NCBI GenBank assembly: GCA_046153945.1
Contig: JBJXFF010000172.1
Coordinates: forward strand, 1-64,000
From: SXOA01 sp046153945
Lineage (GTDB): Bacteria; Planctomycetota; Planctomycetia; Pirellulales; Pirellulaceae
Reading direction: 5' to 3'
Length of the DNA: 64,000 nucleotides
Below, in pieces: positions 1 through 8,037 of this stretch. The number at the start of each line of letters is the position of its first letter. Position 1 is the stretch's first letter. The notes beneath the pieces were generated by a model. The model saw only the letters and a program-made list of their open reading frames with translations, made no database searches and was not told the origin of the DNA. The translations under genes and the position numbers were made by a program.

Positions 1-61
1 CTTCCTCGTCCGGAAAGAGTTTATCGAGTTCCGTGACCGTCTTAGGAAAAATATCCGCCAT
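1..61 (-). CDS. IS1595-like transposase, N-terminal 20 codons (cut by window edge)
   Basis: The complementary strand opens an ATG at 61 and stays open to the window edge, encoding MADIFPKTVTELDKLFPDEE. A GGAG sits 4 bases before the ATG, a good ribosome binding site. The FPDEE ending resembles the opening of IS1595/ISXO2-type transposases, which start with a short segment like this before a zinc ribbon. The call rests on 20 residues only, so the zinc ribbon and catalytic residues cannot be seen. If right, an insertion sequence continues to the left of the window. It could also be an unrelated protein. Confidence 0.5.
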   Translation of the reverse strand, partial: MADIFPKTVTELDKLFPDEE

Positions 62-259
62 AAAGCTCCACAGACCCAAAACACTACAGGTTGTGGTAGG
101 TGGAGTCAAGCGTATATCTCTGACAAATGTACTTTACGGCGATTCACTTGATTCACCGTCGATTCAAAACCCGTTTTCTTGATTCATGGCTTCGGCATCC
201 AATGGAGGCACTGTGCCTTGCGCGACTTACGTCAAATCCCGTCGACGTAAGTTCCCATG

Positions 260-282
260 CTGGAGTCCCGCCTTCAGGCGGT
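260..282. repeat. GGAGTCCCGCC repeat, single arm
   Basis: TGGAGTCCCGCCTTCAGGCGG is a short palindrome-bearing word. It recurs at 13713-13770, where both arms form a hairpin, and in degraded form at 44481-44546. All copies lie between genes. Function unknown. Confidence 0.6.
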
Positions 283-500
283 CCCCCGTCTCATATCTCA
301 AATCCCCGGCTCCTTTCCCTCCGCGCGCACCGTCTCCCCAGTCTCTTCACACCTCTGCTACCAACTTATCAAGGAACTCACCGGTTTCCCGCCGGCCCAC
401 GTTGGTTCTATTGTACACTATAGAGGGCCGGAAGCCAAGGGGGTGCTGAGATTTTTTTGGGGTCCCACGCCTCTTCCCGCTAGAATACCCCAACACTTCG

Positions 501-531
501 GCCCCTCTCTACCCGCCGCGGGGAGAGGGGC
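501..531. repeat. GC-rich hairpin of the CCCCTCTC/GAGAGGGG kind
   Basis: GCCCCTCTC and GAGAGGGGC form a 9-base-pair stem around a GC-rich loop. They are followed by CTGGGGGTGAGG, the usual companion of a hairpin word found between genes in many bacteria. It may act as a transcript end or be a mobile REP-like element. Confidence 0.55.
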
Positions 532-786
532 TGGGGGTGAGGACTTTCCTGAAACTGGGGCCTTTATGAAACGCAGCCGCGCCCGAGACCCGGAGTCCAT
601 TCAATTCGCGCTCGACCCTCCTGTCTCAGGCATCAAGCGGGCGAAGAAATTTCTTCCGGACCTGGCCCCCAAACCGCAGAAGTTTGCGGTTCGCTAAGAT
701 AGTCACGAAGGCAATACTTGGTGAATTCGTTGTTTTCGCTCCCGATTGCGACTTGGGACTCTCTTCTTTTCCTTGGAACGAAGTCT

Positions 787-1518
787 ATGCGAACTTCTGG
801 AATGATGACTGCTTGTTTGCTGTTGGTTTCGCTGACGGCTTGGGCGCAGTCAGTTCATGCCGAGGAAATAGGTCCAGAGAAGCCAGTGAGTCATACGGAG
901 CAAATGGTCGAAGGCTGGAAGGTGCAAGTGGACGATCGGCTGCTGACGGGGGAAGGGGCGGCGCTGGGGGAGAAGGCACTGAAGCTTCTCCAGACGCGGC
1001 TCTATGAAGTGAAGCTGCTGGTGCCGGCCGACAAGGTGGGGCGGCTGCAGAAGGTGACAATCTGGCTCGATCAATCGTGCGGCACGATCAAATCGCCGCA
1101 GTACCATCCGAATGTCGACTGGCTAACGCAGCACGGGTTTGTCGCCGAACTGGGCCGGTCCGTCCGAATTCCCAGTGCCGACTACTTCGTGGCCACCCGC
1201 TTCCAGCGCCAACAGCCCTTGGGAATGCTCCACGAACTGGCCCACGCCTACCACGACCAGGTTCTCAGCTTCGAGCACGCCGAGATCAAAGCCGCCTGGA
1301 AAAAATTCGCGGAAGGAGGCTGCTATGCCAGCGTCCTGCACGCCAACGGCAAAAAACGGCCTCACTATGCCACCACCAACCAGATGGAATTCTTCGCCGA
1401 AATGACCGAGTCCTATTTCGGCACCAACGACTTCTTCCCCTTCAACAACGCGGAACTACAGGCCGAAGAGCCGGAGGTTCATGCGTTGATGCGGGCGACT
1501 TGGGGGGAACTGCCGTGA
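787..1518 (+). CDS. Secreted zinc metallopeptidase-like protein
   Basis: A 243-residue protein starting at the ATG at 787, chosen because a clean signal peptide follows at once (MMTACLLLVSLTAWAQSVHA). An earlier in-frame start at 718 would bury that signal. The centre holds HELAHAYHD, an HExxH zinc site, and about 60 residues later FFAEMTESYFG supplies a likely third ligand Glu. This order matches gluzincin-type peptidases of the lethal-factor-like kind. I infer an exported metallopeptidase; substrate unknown. It stands alone, downstream of a gene-free stretch and upstream of a hairpin repeat. Confidence 0.7.
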   Translation: MRTSGMMTACLLLVSLTAWAQSVHAEEIGPEKPVSHTEQMVEGWKVQVDDRLLTGEGAALGEKALKLLQTRLYEVKLLVPADKVGRLQKVTIWLDQSCGTIKSPQYHPNVDWLTQHGFVAELGRSVRIPSADYFVATRFQRQQPLGMLHELAHAYHDQVLSFEHAEIKAAWKKFAEGGCYASVLHANGKKRPHYATTNQMEFFAEMTESYFGTNDFFPFNNAELQAEEPEVHALMRATWGELP

Positions 1519-1593
1519 GCGAGGAGCCAGACAGAAACTAGCCCGACGCGCAAGCGAGGGTGTTGTACTTGGCGCTCGCGAATTGCCCTTTTC

Positions 1594-1710
1594 GTCCACA
1601 GATGTCGCAGATGGCGCAGATTGCAATTCAGGGTTTTGTCCCCAATTGGCTACCTCAGAGTCGAACGTCTTCTTGATCTAAAATCTGCGTCATCTGCGAA
1701 ATCTGTGGAC
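1594..1710. repeat. Word-repeat inverted repeat (CAGATG/CATCTG type)
   Basis: The left arm (1594-1620) is GTCCACAGATGTCGCAGATGG and following bases; the right arm (1682-1710) is its near reverse complement. Each arm is itself a degenerate tandem of CACAGATG / CGCAGATGG words. It lies between the convergent metallopeptidase and NPYASP membrane-protein genes, where it could end both transcripts. Confidence 0.75.
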
Positions 1711-1715
1711 GCTTT

Positions 1716-2192
1716 TTATCCAGCATTTCGCAATGCCTGCTCGTCACTTTCGACAGGATTCTTGCGGTGGGCAAAGGCTTCTTTCACATCGCGGCGGTGA
1801 AGGACGATGAGAGCCCAGATACCGAGAGGGAGATTGATGAAAATGAACGGTGTGGGAAAAGGAATGCAGGCCAGAGCGGCAGCGGTGTAGGCCCAACGGT
1901 AATTGGTTCCGCCACGCATCTCTAAGGATCCAAACACAATTGGATAACTGCATAGGATGATGGCTGTCGATTCGACGAAAAAGAAAATGTCCGCTGGTGT
2001 CGGGGGTTCAGTCGATAGAAATACGCCGATAAATAACAGGGGAAAGGTAATGGTACCTGCAATAACAACGAACAGCCCCAAGAGGAACAGGCCTAACGAT
2101 GGGACGCGAAGTCGCCGAATGACCGCATCCGTCGCAGTCGACAACTTGGGAGTAATCACCGGAGACGCATAGGGATTGGACTTCTCGGTCAT
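1716..2192 (-). CDS. Small membrane protein with N-terminal NPYASP motif
   Basis: 158 residues. The N-terminus MTEKSNPYASPV is the short NPYxxP motif seen at the front of many otherwise unrelated planctomycete membrane proteins (two more in this window, at 30532 and 49340). It is followed by four hydrophobic segments, roughly residues 33-58, 68-90, 103-120 and 120-140, and a charged C-terminus. No enzymatic motif. The start codon lies 2 bases beyond the stop of the enolase-superfamily gene (2194), so the two are probably one transcript, with the enzyme gene first. Function unknown. Confidence 0.7.
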   Translation of the reverse strand: MTEKSNPYASPVITPKLSTATDAVIRRLRVPSLGLFLLGLFVVIAGTITFPLLFIGVFLSTEPPTPADIFFFVESTAIILCSYPIVFGSLEMRGGTNYRWAYTAAALACIPFPTPFIFINLPLGIWALIVLHRRDVKEAFAHRKNPVESDEQALRNAG

Positions 2193-2193
2193 C

Positions 2194-3312
2194 TCACTTC
2201 ACCGTCATCCTCTTAATCGATTCCCGATCCAGCTCAATCCCCAGCCCCGGCCCCATCGGGATTTGCAGCATCCCGTCGGCGTCGAGTTCAAACGGTTTGG
2301 TGATGATGTCCTCAATGTACGGAACGCCGGTCTGGTATTCGACCCATTTGGCGATCGGGAGGCTGGCGGTGAGGGCGAGGTCGGCGGCGACGCCGATGGC
2401 GGTGTTCCAGCCGTGGGGAACGAGCATCAGGCCGTGGTCGTAGGCCATCCAGCCGAGGCGGCGGGCTTCGGAGAGGCCGCCGCATTTGGTGCAGTCGGGC
2501 TGGATGATGTCGAGGGCCCGGCGGGTGATGAAGGGCTGGAACGCTTGCCGCCGAGTGAGGACTTCCCCCGTGGCGATCAGGACCGGCGAGTTCTGCCGCA
2601 GCTCGAGGAAGCCGTCGACGTCGTCGGGGCGAAGGGCTTCCTCGAACCAGGTGATTTTGTAATCGCCGAGCATCTTGGCCGTTTCGCGAGCCCACGAGAT
2701 GCCGTGCGGCCAGAACTGCTCGCTGCCGCCGGCATCGACCATCAATTCGACGTTGGGACCGACGGTGTCGCGGGCCGTGCGAATGAGTAGCTCATCGAAC
2801 TCACGGCTGACGCGGCCGAAGGGACGCCACCCCATTTTGATCGCTTTAAAACCGCGACTGGTCTGTTCGAGCAGCTTGTCAGCGAGGACTGGCGGGTCGT
2901 CGAACAGGATGCTGGCGTAGGGCTTAATCTTGTCCCGGTAAATGCCGCCGAGCAGCCGAGCGACCGGCTGGTTGAGGGCCTTGCCGAGCAGATCCCAAAG
3001 GGCGATGTCGATGCCACTGATGGTGTGCTCCACAGAGCCGCCGCGACCGAGCCAGAACATGCTCTGCCGCAGCTTCTCGCTCACCCGCTCCGGCTCCAGG
3101 GCCGATTCCCCCAGCATGTGCGGCAGCAGCAGAGCCAGCGAGCCTTCCACTAGTTGCCGCGTCGTATAGCAACTGCCTATGCCGACAAAGCCATCCTCGC
3201 CGATGACTTCGATCAGGGTGTTGTACTGCACATTCGGATCGGTCCCCCCCGGCCAGCCGTGATCGTGGGTAGCTCCGCCGAGAGGGATGGTTTTGACAGC
3301 GGTGATTTTCAT
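2194..3312 (-). CDS. Mandelate racemase / muconate lactonizing enzyme family protein
   Basis: 372 residues from the ATG at 3312 (MKITAVKTIPLGG), the natural N-terminus of this family; upstream codons run into a repeat. It is an enolase-superfamily enzyme that abstracts a proton next to a carboxylate with Mg2+ in the active site. Visible are the KxK-like site K156-A-I-K159, metal ligands D193 (MVDAGG), E224/E225 (WFEEAL) and E250 (ATGEV), and the Asp/His pair D273 and H300 (VPHGWN). These match the mandelate-racemase subgroup, which includes many sugar-acid dehydratases. Substrate cannot be told. It is followed by the membrane-protein gene ending at 1716. Confidence 0.88.
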   Translation of the reverse strand: MKITAVKTIPLGGATHDHGWPGGTDPNVQYNTLIEVIGEDGFVGIGSCYTTRQLVEGSLALLLPHMLGESALEPERVSEKLRQSMFWLGRGGSVEHTISGIDIALWDLLGKALNQPVARLLGGIYRDKIKPYASILFDDPPVLADKLLEQTSRGFKAIKMGWRPFGRVSREFDELLIRTARDTVGPNVELMVDAGGSEQFWPHGISWARETAKMLGDYKITWFEEALRPDDVDGFLELRQNSPVLIATGEVLTRRQAFQPFITRRALDIIQPDCTKCGGLSEARRLGWMAYDHGLMLVPHGWNTAIGVAADLALTASLPIAKWVEYQTGVPYIEDIITKPFELDADGMLQIPMGPGLGIELDRESIKRMTVK

Positions 3313-3369
3313 GATCAGGAGTCTCAAGAAGTGCGTAGTTTTGGCGAGTAATAAGTGGTATCGTAGCAA

Positions 3370-3457
3370 ATGACGAAGCCCGAATGACGAATGACGAAGG
3401 GAAAACCGGCGCGTGGCGCAAGAAGTGCCCCCATTCGTCATTCGGGCTTCGTCATTC
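3370..3457. repeat. Word-repeat inverted repeat (ATGACGAA/TTCGTCAT type)
   Basis: The left arm is ATGACGAAGCCCGAATGACG followed by another AATGACGAAG; the right arm, CATTCGTCATTCGGGCTTCG, is the reverse complement. The loop is about 30 bases. It lies between the divergent enolase-family and AAA+ genes, so it cannot be a simple shared terminator. Confidence 0.8.
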
Positions 3458-3489
3458 AGAAAAACCGTCGCCCTTCCAACGTGCCCTCC

Positions 3490-4827
3490 ATGCTCGACCC
3501 CCTCGCCGCTCTCCTCGAAGCGGTCAATCTGTCGCCCGAAAACGTTCCGCTGCGCCAGCACCTGGCGGAGGCGCTCCTCTCCGCTGGTCGCGGAGAAGAA
3601 GCGGAGACGCAGTATCGCGAAGCTCTCGCGCTTGCTCCCGCCAATGTGCAGCTAAAGCTGGGGCTGGTCCGGGCGTTTGCGGCTCAGAAGAAGGACTCGG
3701 CGGCACTGGTCATTCTCGAAGATTTGGTGAAGGGGCGCAATCCACCGGCTCAGGCACATTTGCTCTATGCCCAGGCGCTCCTCCGCCGCGGGGAAGTGCC
3801 GCAAGCGGTGGCCGAGTACAAACTGGCGGTGGAGGTCGATCCCGACGTGGCGGATGCCGAGTTCGCGCAGCGGCTGGGGATTGGGCCGGGGTATGAAGAA
3901 TCGGACGTGGTGGAAGGGCGCGTCCGGGCCGGGTGGCAGGAGCCGGGATCGCCTGTGGAAGACAAGGTGGAGCGCCCCAAGACCAATTTCACGGACATTG
4001 GCGGGATGGAGCAACTCAAAGAGGAAATCCGGCTGAAGATCATTCATCCGCTGTCGCATCCGGAGTTGTATGAGGCCTACGGCAAAAAAGTCGGCGGCGG
4101 CATTCTGATGTACGGCCCCCCCGGGTGCGGCAAAACGCATTTGGCCCGGGCGACCGCGGGTGAAATCAAAGCCGGCTTCATTAACGTCGGCATCAGCGAC
4201 GTGCTGGACATGTGGATTGGCAGCAGCGAGCGGAACCTCCATGATATTTTCGAGCAGGCTCGCCGCGCCGCCCCCTGCGTCCTGTTCTTCGACGAAGTCG
4301 ACGCCCTCGGCTCCCGCCGGAGCGACATGCGGCAAAGCGCGGGGCGGCATCTCATCAACCAGTTCCTGGCGGAACTCGACGGCATGGGGGCGAGCAACGA
4401 AGGAGTCCTCATCCTGGCCGCGACCAACTCGCCGTGGCATCTCGACCCCGCTTTCCGCCGCCCCGGGCGGTTTGACCGGATCCTGTTCGTGCCGCCGCCG
4501 GATGGGACAGCCCGCGCTGGCATTTTGCAAATTCTCCTCCGCGGCAAGCCGCTGGATAAAATCGACTATAACGTGCTGGCGAAGAAGACCGAGCAATTCT
4601 CAGGGGCGGACCTCAAGGGAATGATCGATCAGGCGATTGAAGGCAAGCTCCGCGAGGCGATGAAGGCGGGTGTCCCCAAGCCACTGACGACGCAGGACCT
4701 CGCGGCGGCCGCTGCCGCAGTGAAGCCGACGACCAAGGAGTGGTTCACGACCGCTCGAAATCATGCTCTCTACGCGAACGAAGGGGGCCTCTACGACGAC
4801 ATCCTGAAATACATGAAGCTGAAATGA
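3490..4827 (+). CDS. TPR domain fused to a Cdc48/FtsH-type AAA+ ATPase
   Basis: 445 residues from the ATG at 3490 (MLDPLAALLEAV); upstream codons are repeat sequence. Residues 1-125 form about three TPR helix pairs (LRQHLAEALLSAGRGEEAETQYREAL; LLYAQALLRRGEVPQAVAEY). Residues 165-440 are one AAA+ module: Walker A GPPGCGKT at 209-216, Walker B FFDEVDA around 267-272, second region of homology LDPAFRRPGRFDR near 320-333, and a C-terminal helical lid. This is the classic AAA clade. Its stop overlaps the start of the next gene (ATGA at 4824-4827), so the pair is translationally coupled. Probably a cytoplasmic remodelling ATPase; client unknown. Confidence 0.85.
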   Translation: MLDPLAALLEAVNLSPENVPLRQHLAEALLSAGRGEEAETQYREALALAPANVQLKLGLVRAFAAQKKDSAALVILEDLVKGRNPPAQAHLLYAQALLRRGEVPQAVAEYKLAVEVDPDVADAEFAQRLGIGPGYEESDVVEGRVRAGWQEPGSPVEDKVERPKTNFTDIGGMEQLKEEIRLKIIHPLSHPELYEAYGKKVGGGILMYGPPGCGKTHLARATAGEIKAGFINVGISDVLDMWIGSSERNLHDIFEQARRAAPCVLFFDEVDALGSRRSDMRQSAGRHLINQFLAELDGMGASNEGVLILAATNSPWHLDPAFRRPGRFDRILFVPPPDGTARAGILQILLRGKPLDKIDYNVLAKKTEQFSGADLKGMIDQAIEGKLREAMKAGVPKPLTTQDLAAAAAAVKPTTKEWFTTARNHALYANEGGLYDDILKYMKLK

Positions 4828-6107
4828 GCCGTCTCCAACGCGCGAAACTTCTGTATCACCAGGATCGTCCTGATCAAGCCCTCATCGAGCTGCGGCAGCA
4901 CTTGCTGGAGGATCCCGACGATTTTGAGGCGCATGCCTACACGGGGCTCTGCCTGGTTTCGGCCAAGCAATTCGACGAAGCCCAGCAGCACGCGCAGCAA
5001 GCGATTCACCTCGCCCCGGAAGAGCCGTATCCCTATTACGCGCTGGCTCATATTCTCGACGTGAGGAATCACCTGCCGGAAGCCCAGCGGGCGATTGAAG
5101 AGGCACTGCGGCTGGACCCGTATGAGCCGGCGTACTTCGCGGAGTTAGCTTCGCTCCACTACCAGCAGCGGCGGTGGAAGGAAACTCTGGCCGCGGCCGA
5201 TGAAGGACTGTCGATTGATCCCGAGCACAATACTTGCCTCAACCTGCGAGCCCAGGCGCTGATCAGTCTCGGTGACCGGGCGGCCGCGGCGACGACCATC
5301 GGCGACGCTCTCTCCCGCCGCCCGGATGACCCGCTGACTCACGCCAACCAGGGCTGGGCCATGCTGGAAAATGGGAACCCCAAGCAGGCGATGACCCACT
5401 TCCGCGAAGCGCTCCGCCTCCAGCCTGATTTGGAGTTTGCCCGGATTGGCATCGTGGAGGCGATGAAGGCCCGCAACTTCATTTACCGCTGGCTACTGGC
5501 GTATTTTCTCTGGATGGCGAAACTGCCGAGGCAGGTGCAGTGGGGACTGGTGATCGGCTTCTTCTTTGGAAATCAAGTGCTGCAGCAAGTCGCCAAAGCC
5601 AATCCGGCTCTCGCGCCTTATATTTGGACCGTCATCGGTTGCTATGTCGCATTCGCCCTGATGACCTGGATCGCCTACCCGCTGTTCAATCTGCTGCTGC
5701 GGCTGGACCGCTTCGGCCGCCATGCGCTCGATGAAGATCAGACGCGCGGAGCGAACTGGCTGGGGCTCTGCTTGCTCACGGCGATTGTCATGCTCATCGC
5801 GGCCATAGCGAGCGGCATCAGCGATTTATATCTGCCGGCAATAGTGTTTGGCGTGCTGTGCATTCCGGTGTCCGCCATCTGGCGCTGCTCGGAGGGTTGG
5901 CCGCGGCAGGTGATGTTGGGCGCGACGACGCTTCTCCTGCTAATGGGGCTCCTGTTCATGACGCCCCTCGAGATTATTCCGCGGAATCAATTATGGGGAG
6001 CTCTGCTGATCCTGTTGTGCCTGGCCAACGACAAGGTTTTTGTCTACGCCCTCATCGGCAGCCAGTTCCTGGCGGCCTACTTGATGTCCGTGCAAGTACG
6101 AAAGTGA
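4824..6107 (+). CDS. TPR protein with C-terminal membrane domain
   Basis: 427 residues; start chosen at the ATG that overlaps the preceding stop. Residues 1-225 are five or six TPR units (for example YPYYALAHILDVRNHLPEAQRAIEEALRLDP). Residues 230-427 hold about six transmembrane helices with little between them. Translational coupling to the TPR-AAA+ gene suggests the two act together, perhaps with this protein as the membrane anchor for a TPR-mediated complex. That is inference from arrangement only. No enzyme motif was seen. Confidence 0.8.
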   Translation: MSRLQRAKLLYHQDRPDQALIELRQHLLEDPDDFEAHAYTGLCLVSAKQFDEAQQHAQQAIHLAPEEPYPYYALAHILDVRNHLPEAQRAIEEALRLDPYEPAYFAELASLHYQQRRWKETLAAADEGLSIDPEHNTCLNLRAQALISLGDRAAAATTIGDALSRRPDDPLTHANQGWAMLENGNPKQAMTHFREALRLQPDLEFARIGIVEAMKARNFIYRWLLAYFLWMAKLPRQVQWGLVIGFFFGNQVLQQVAKANPALAPYIWTVIGCYVAFALMTWIAYPLFNLLLRLDRFGRHALDEDQTRGANWLGLCLLTAIVMLIAAIASGISDLYLPAIVFGVLCIPVSAIWRCSEGWPRQVMLGATTLLLLMGLLFMTPLEIIPRNQLWGALLILLCLANDKVFVYALIGSQFLAAYLMSVQVRK

Positions 6108-6178
6108 GGCCCCAGGATGCTTCGTCTGCCGCAGTTCGCAATCGCAACGGAATGGGCCGGTCATGGAATGACGGCCCA

Positions 6179-6559
6179 CTATCGCTGCACTTTCTTCGCC
6201 CCAGCCCAAAGATCTTCCAGCGCGTAGTAATCGCGGCTGGTGGTATCGAAGACGTGGACCACGATGGAGCCGTAGTCGAGCAGGATCCATTTGCTGTCCT
6301 GGTAGCCTTCGGTGCCGAGGCGGGGGTGGCCGAGTTCTTTTTGCAGGACGTCGTCGATGGCGTCGCTAATGGCCCGGAGCTGCCGCTGGCTGCTGCCGGT
6401 GGCGATGACGAAGTAGTCAAAGATGACGGTCTGGTCCCGCAGGTCGAGGACCGTGACTTTTTGCCCCTTGTTGTCTTCCGCACTTTGGGCCGCTGCCAGG
6501 GCCAATTGCAGGCTTCGCTGGGGACTGACACTGACTGCCGACTGAATTGCTGTGGCCAC
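6179..6559 (-). CDS. rsfS: Ribosome silencing factor RsfS (Iojap/DUF143)
   Basis: 126 residues. It contains the signature of the family: VTVLDLRDQTVIFDYFVI, then ATGSSQRQLRAI, then a Trp-rich WILLDYGSIVVHVF and YYALEDLW. RsfS binds uL14 on the large ribosomal subunit and blocks subunit joining when nutrients run low. Length is normal with a short N-terminal extension (MATAIQSAVSVSPQ). It stands alone here, downstream of and in line with the efflux permease gene, without the nadD neighbour common elsewhere. Confidence 0.93.
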   Translation of the reverse strand: MATAIQSAVSVSPQRSLQLALAAAQSAEDNKGQKVTVLDLRDQTVIFDYFVIATGSSQRQLRAISDAIDDVLQKELGHPRLGTEGYQDSKWILLDYGSIVVHVFDTTSRDYYALEDLWAGAKKVQR

Positions 6560-6695
6560 GCACGCTCCTTTCGCCTTGATTTCCGCTGGCAGCGATCCGC
6601 TGCCAACTCCATTCTACGTGGAATGGACAGGAAAGTCAGGCGGCAGGTTCGGCTGAGCCCATTTTCTGGGCAGGCTGGAAGCCTACCCCACGGAG

Positions 6696-7937
6696 CTACT
6701 CGTACCTCAGGGCCTCAATCGGGTCCAGCTTGCTGGCCCTCCAGGCGGGATAAAAGCCGAAGAAGATGCCAACCGCGGCGGCGAACAGGAAGGCGATGAT
6801 GGCGGCGGGGATGGAGATGGTGAGGGTCCACTGGGTGCCGCTGGTGAGGAGGTTAATCAGTTTGATGAACCCCCAGGAGGCAAAGACGCCGAACAGAAAG
6901 CCGATGAGTCCGCCGATGCAAGAGAGGAGGACCGCCTCGACCAGGAACTGGGTGAGGATATCCAGGGGGCGGGCACCGACCGCCATGCGGATGCCGATTT
7001 CGCGGGTCCTCTCCGTCACCGAAACCAGCATGATATTCATGATCCCGACCCCGCCAACCACCAGGGAGATGCCGGCGATGGAGGTAATCATCATGGTGAG
7101 CGTCCCCATGACAATGCCCAGGACCGCGGCCATCTCCTTGGTGCTTTGCACGGCGTAATCCTTGGGTTCGCCGGCGTGAATCTTATGCCGCTCGGCCAGA
7201 AGTTGGTCAATTTCATTCTGGGCGTCGAGCATCAGGAGGGGCGAACGGGCGGAGACCAGAATGGCGTTGACATTGTCAAACTCGCTTCCTTGCAGCCGCT
7301 TGCGGACGGTGGTGTAGGGCATCAGGACGAGATTGTCCTGATCATCTCCCATCATGTTGGCCCCCTTCTGCTCCAGCACGCCGATGACTTTGAAGGGAAT
7401 GTTTTTGATGCGGATCGTTTCGTTAACCGGGTTGGTGGTCTGAAACAATTTGGCGACCAGGGTGTGACCAATGACGCAAACCTTTTCCGCGGAGTTCACT
7501 TCCCGCTCGGAAAAATAGGCCCCCCGGGCCAGGTGCAAGTTGCGGACGGTGAGGTACTCCGCACCGACGCCGTACATTTCCTTGGGGCTGAAGTTGGAAT
7601 TGCCGTAGATAACTTGTCCCTGGGCGCCGACGAGCGGAGACGAGGCGAGGACCGCGTCACATTCATTGGCGATGGCATCACTGTCGCGGGCGGTAAGGGT
7701 GGGAATGTTCGCCTGGCTCACTCCGTTGCTCCGCTTGCTCCCCGGAAAGACAACGATGACATTGGTGCCGATCGACTCGAACTGGCCTTGTACCAATTGA
7801 CTGGCGCTTTGTCCCAGCGAAACCATGCTGGTCACTGCCGCGATGCCTATAACGACTCCCAGCACGGTCAAGCCGGCGCGCATCTTGTTCTTGGCAAGTG
7901 CGCGGAGAGCGATGCGGAGGGTGAGCAGAAAGGACAT
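6696..7937 (-). CDS. MacB-like ABC transporter permease
   Basis: 413 residues with the MacB/FtsX layout: a first membrane helix at about 12-40 after the cytoplasmic start RIALRALAKNKMRAGLTVLG, a large periplasmic domain (about 45-280), then three C-terminal helices ending FGFYPAWRASKLDPIEALRYE. That RASKLDPIEALR tail is diagnostic of the MacB permease group. It lacks its own nucleotide-binding domain; the ATPase is encoded separately at 9452 on the other strand. It follows the adaptor gene (8038) across a 100-base inverted repeat and probably shares its transcript. Confidence 0.92.
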   Translation of the reverse strand: MSFLLTLRIALRALAKNKMRAGLTVLGVVIGIAAVTSMVSLGQSASQLVQGQFESIGTNVIVVFPGSKRSNGVSQANIPTLTARDSDAIANECDAVLASSPLVGAQGQVIYGNSNFSPKEMYGVGAEYLTVRNLHLARGAYFSEREVNSAEKVCVIGHTLVAKLFQTTNPVNETIRIKNIPFKVIGVLEQKGANMMGDDQDNLVLMPYTTVRKRLQGSEFDNVNAILVSARSPLLMLDAQNEIDQLLAERHKIHAGEPKDYAVQSTKEMAAVLGIVMGTLTMMITSIAGISLVVGGVGIMNIMLVSVTERTREIGIRMAVGARPLDILTQFLVEAVLLSCIGGLIGFLFGVFASWGFIKLINLLTSGTQWTLTISIPAAIIAFLFAAAVGIFFGFYPAWRASKLDPIEALRYE

Positions 7938-8036
7938 GGTTCAAGGTTCAAAGTTTCAGGTTCAAGGTTCCAGGTTCAAAGTGTCAAGCTAAGGTCTTAA
8001 CCTTGAACTTGGAACTTTGAACCTTGAACCTTGAAC
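7938..8036. repeat. Word-repeat inverted repeat (GGTTCAA/TTGAACC type)
   Basis: The left arm (7938-7988) is a tandem of GGTTCAAGGTTCAAAGTTTC-like words; the right arm (8000-8036) is CCTTGAACTTGGAACTTTGA and on, the reverse complement. It sits between the adaptor and permease genes of one presumed operon, exactly filling the gap. If transcribed it would form a long imperfect hairpin that could trim permease expression. Confidence 0.85.
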
Positions 8037-8037
8037 G

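Larger units (their letters stand above)
62..786. other. Gene-free stretch with repeat debris
   Basis: About 725 bases with no convincing gene. The open frames here are short, rich in Pro/Ser/Arg and lack ribosome binding sites. It contains one arm of the GGAGTCCCGCC repeat (260-282) and a GC hairpin at 501-531. It probably also contains the upstream end of the insertion sequence starting at 61, whose terminal repeat I could not identify. Confidence 0.5.

Noticed and set aside
418..600. A 60-codon minus-strand frame with SSPPAPLPAAGREG
   Set aside because: That peptide is the translation of the GC-rich hairpin repeat, not a protein; no ribosome binding site.
127..697. Three overlapping plus-strand frames of 87-146 codons
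   Set aside because: Pro/Ser/Arg-rich, mutually overlapping, and they run through repeat sequence; no family match or start signal.
2176..2790. Long plus-strand frame opposite the enolase-family gene
   Set aside because: Mirror of a real gene: GC-rich coding strands open long frames on the complement.
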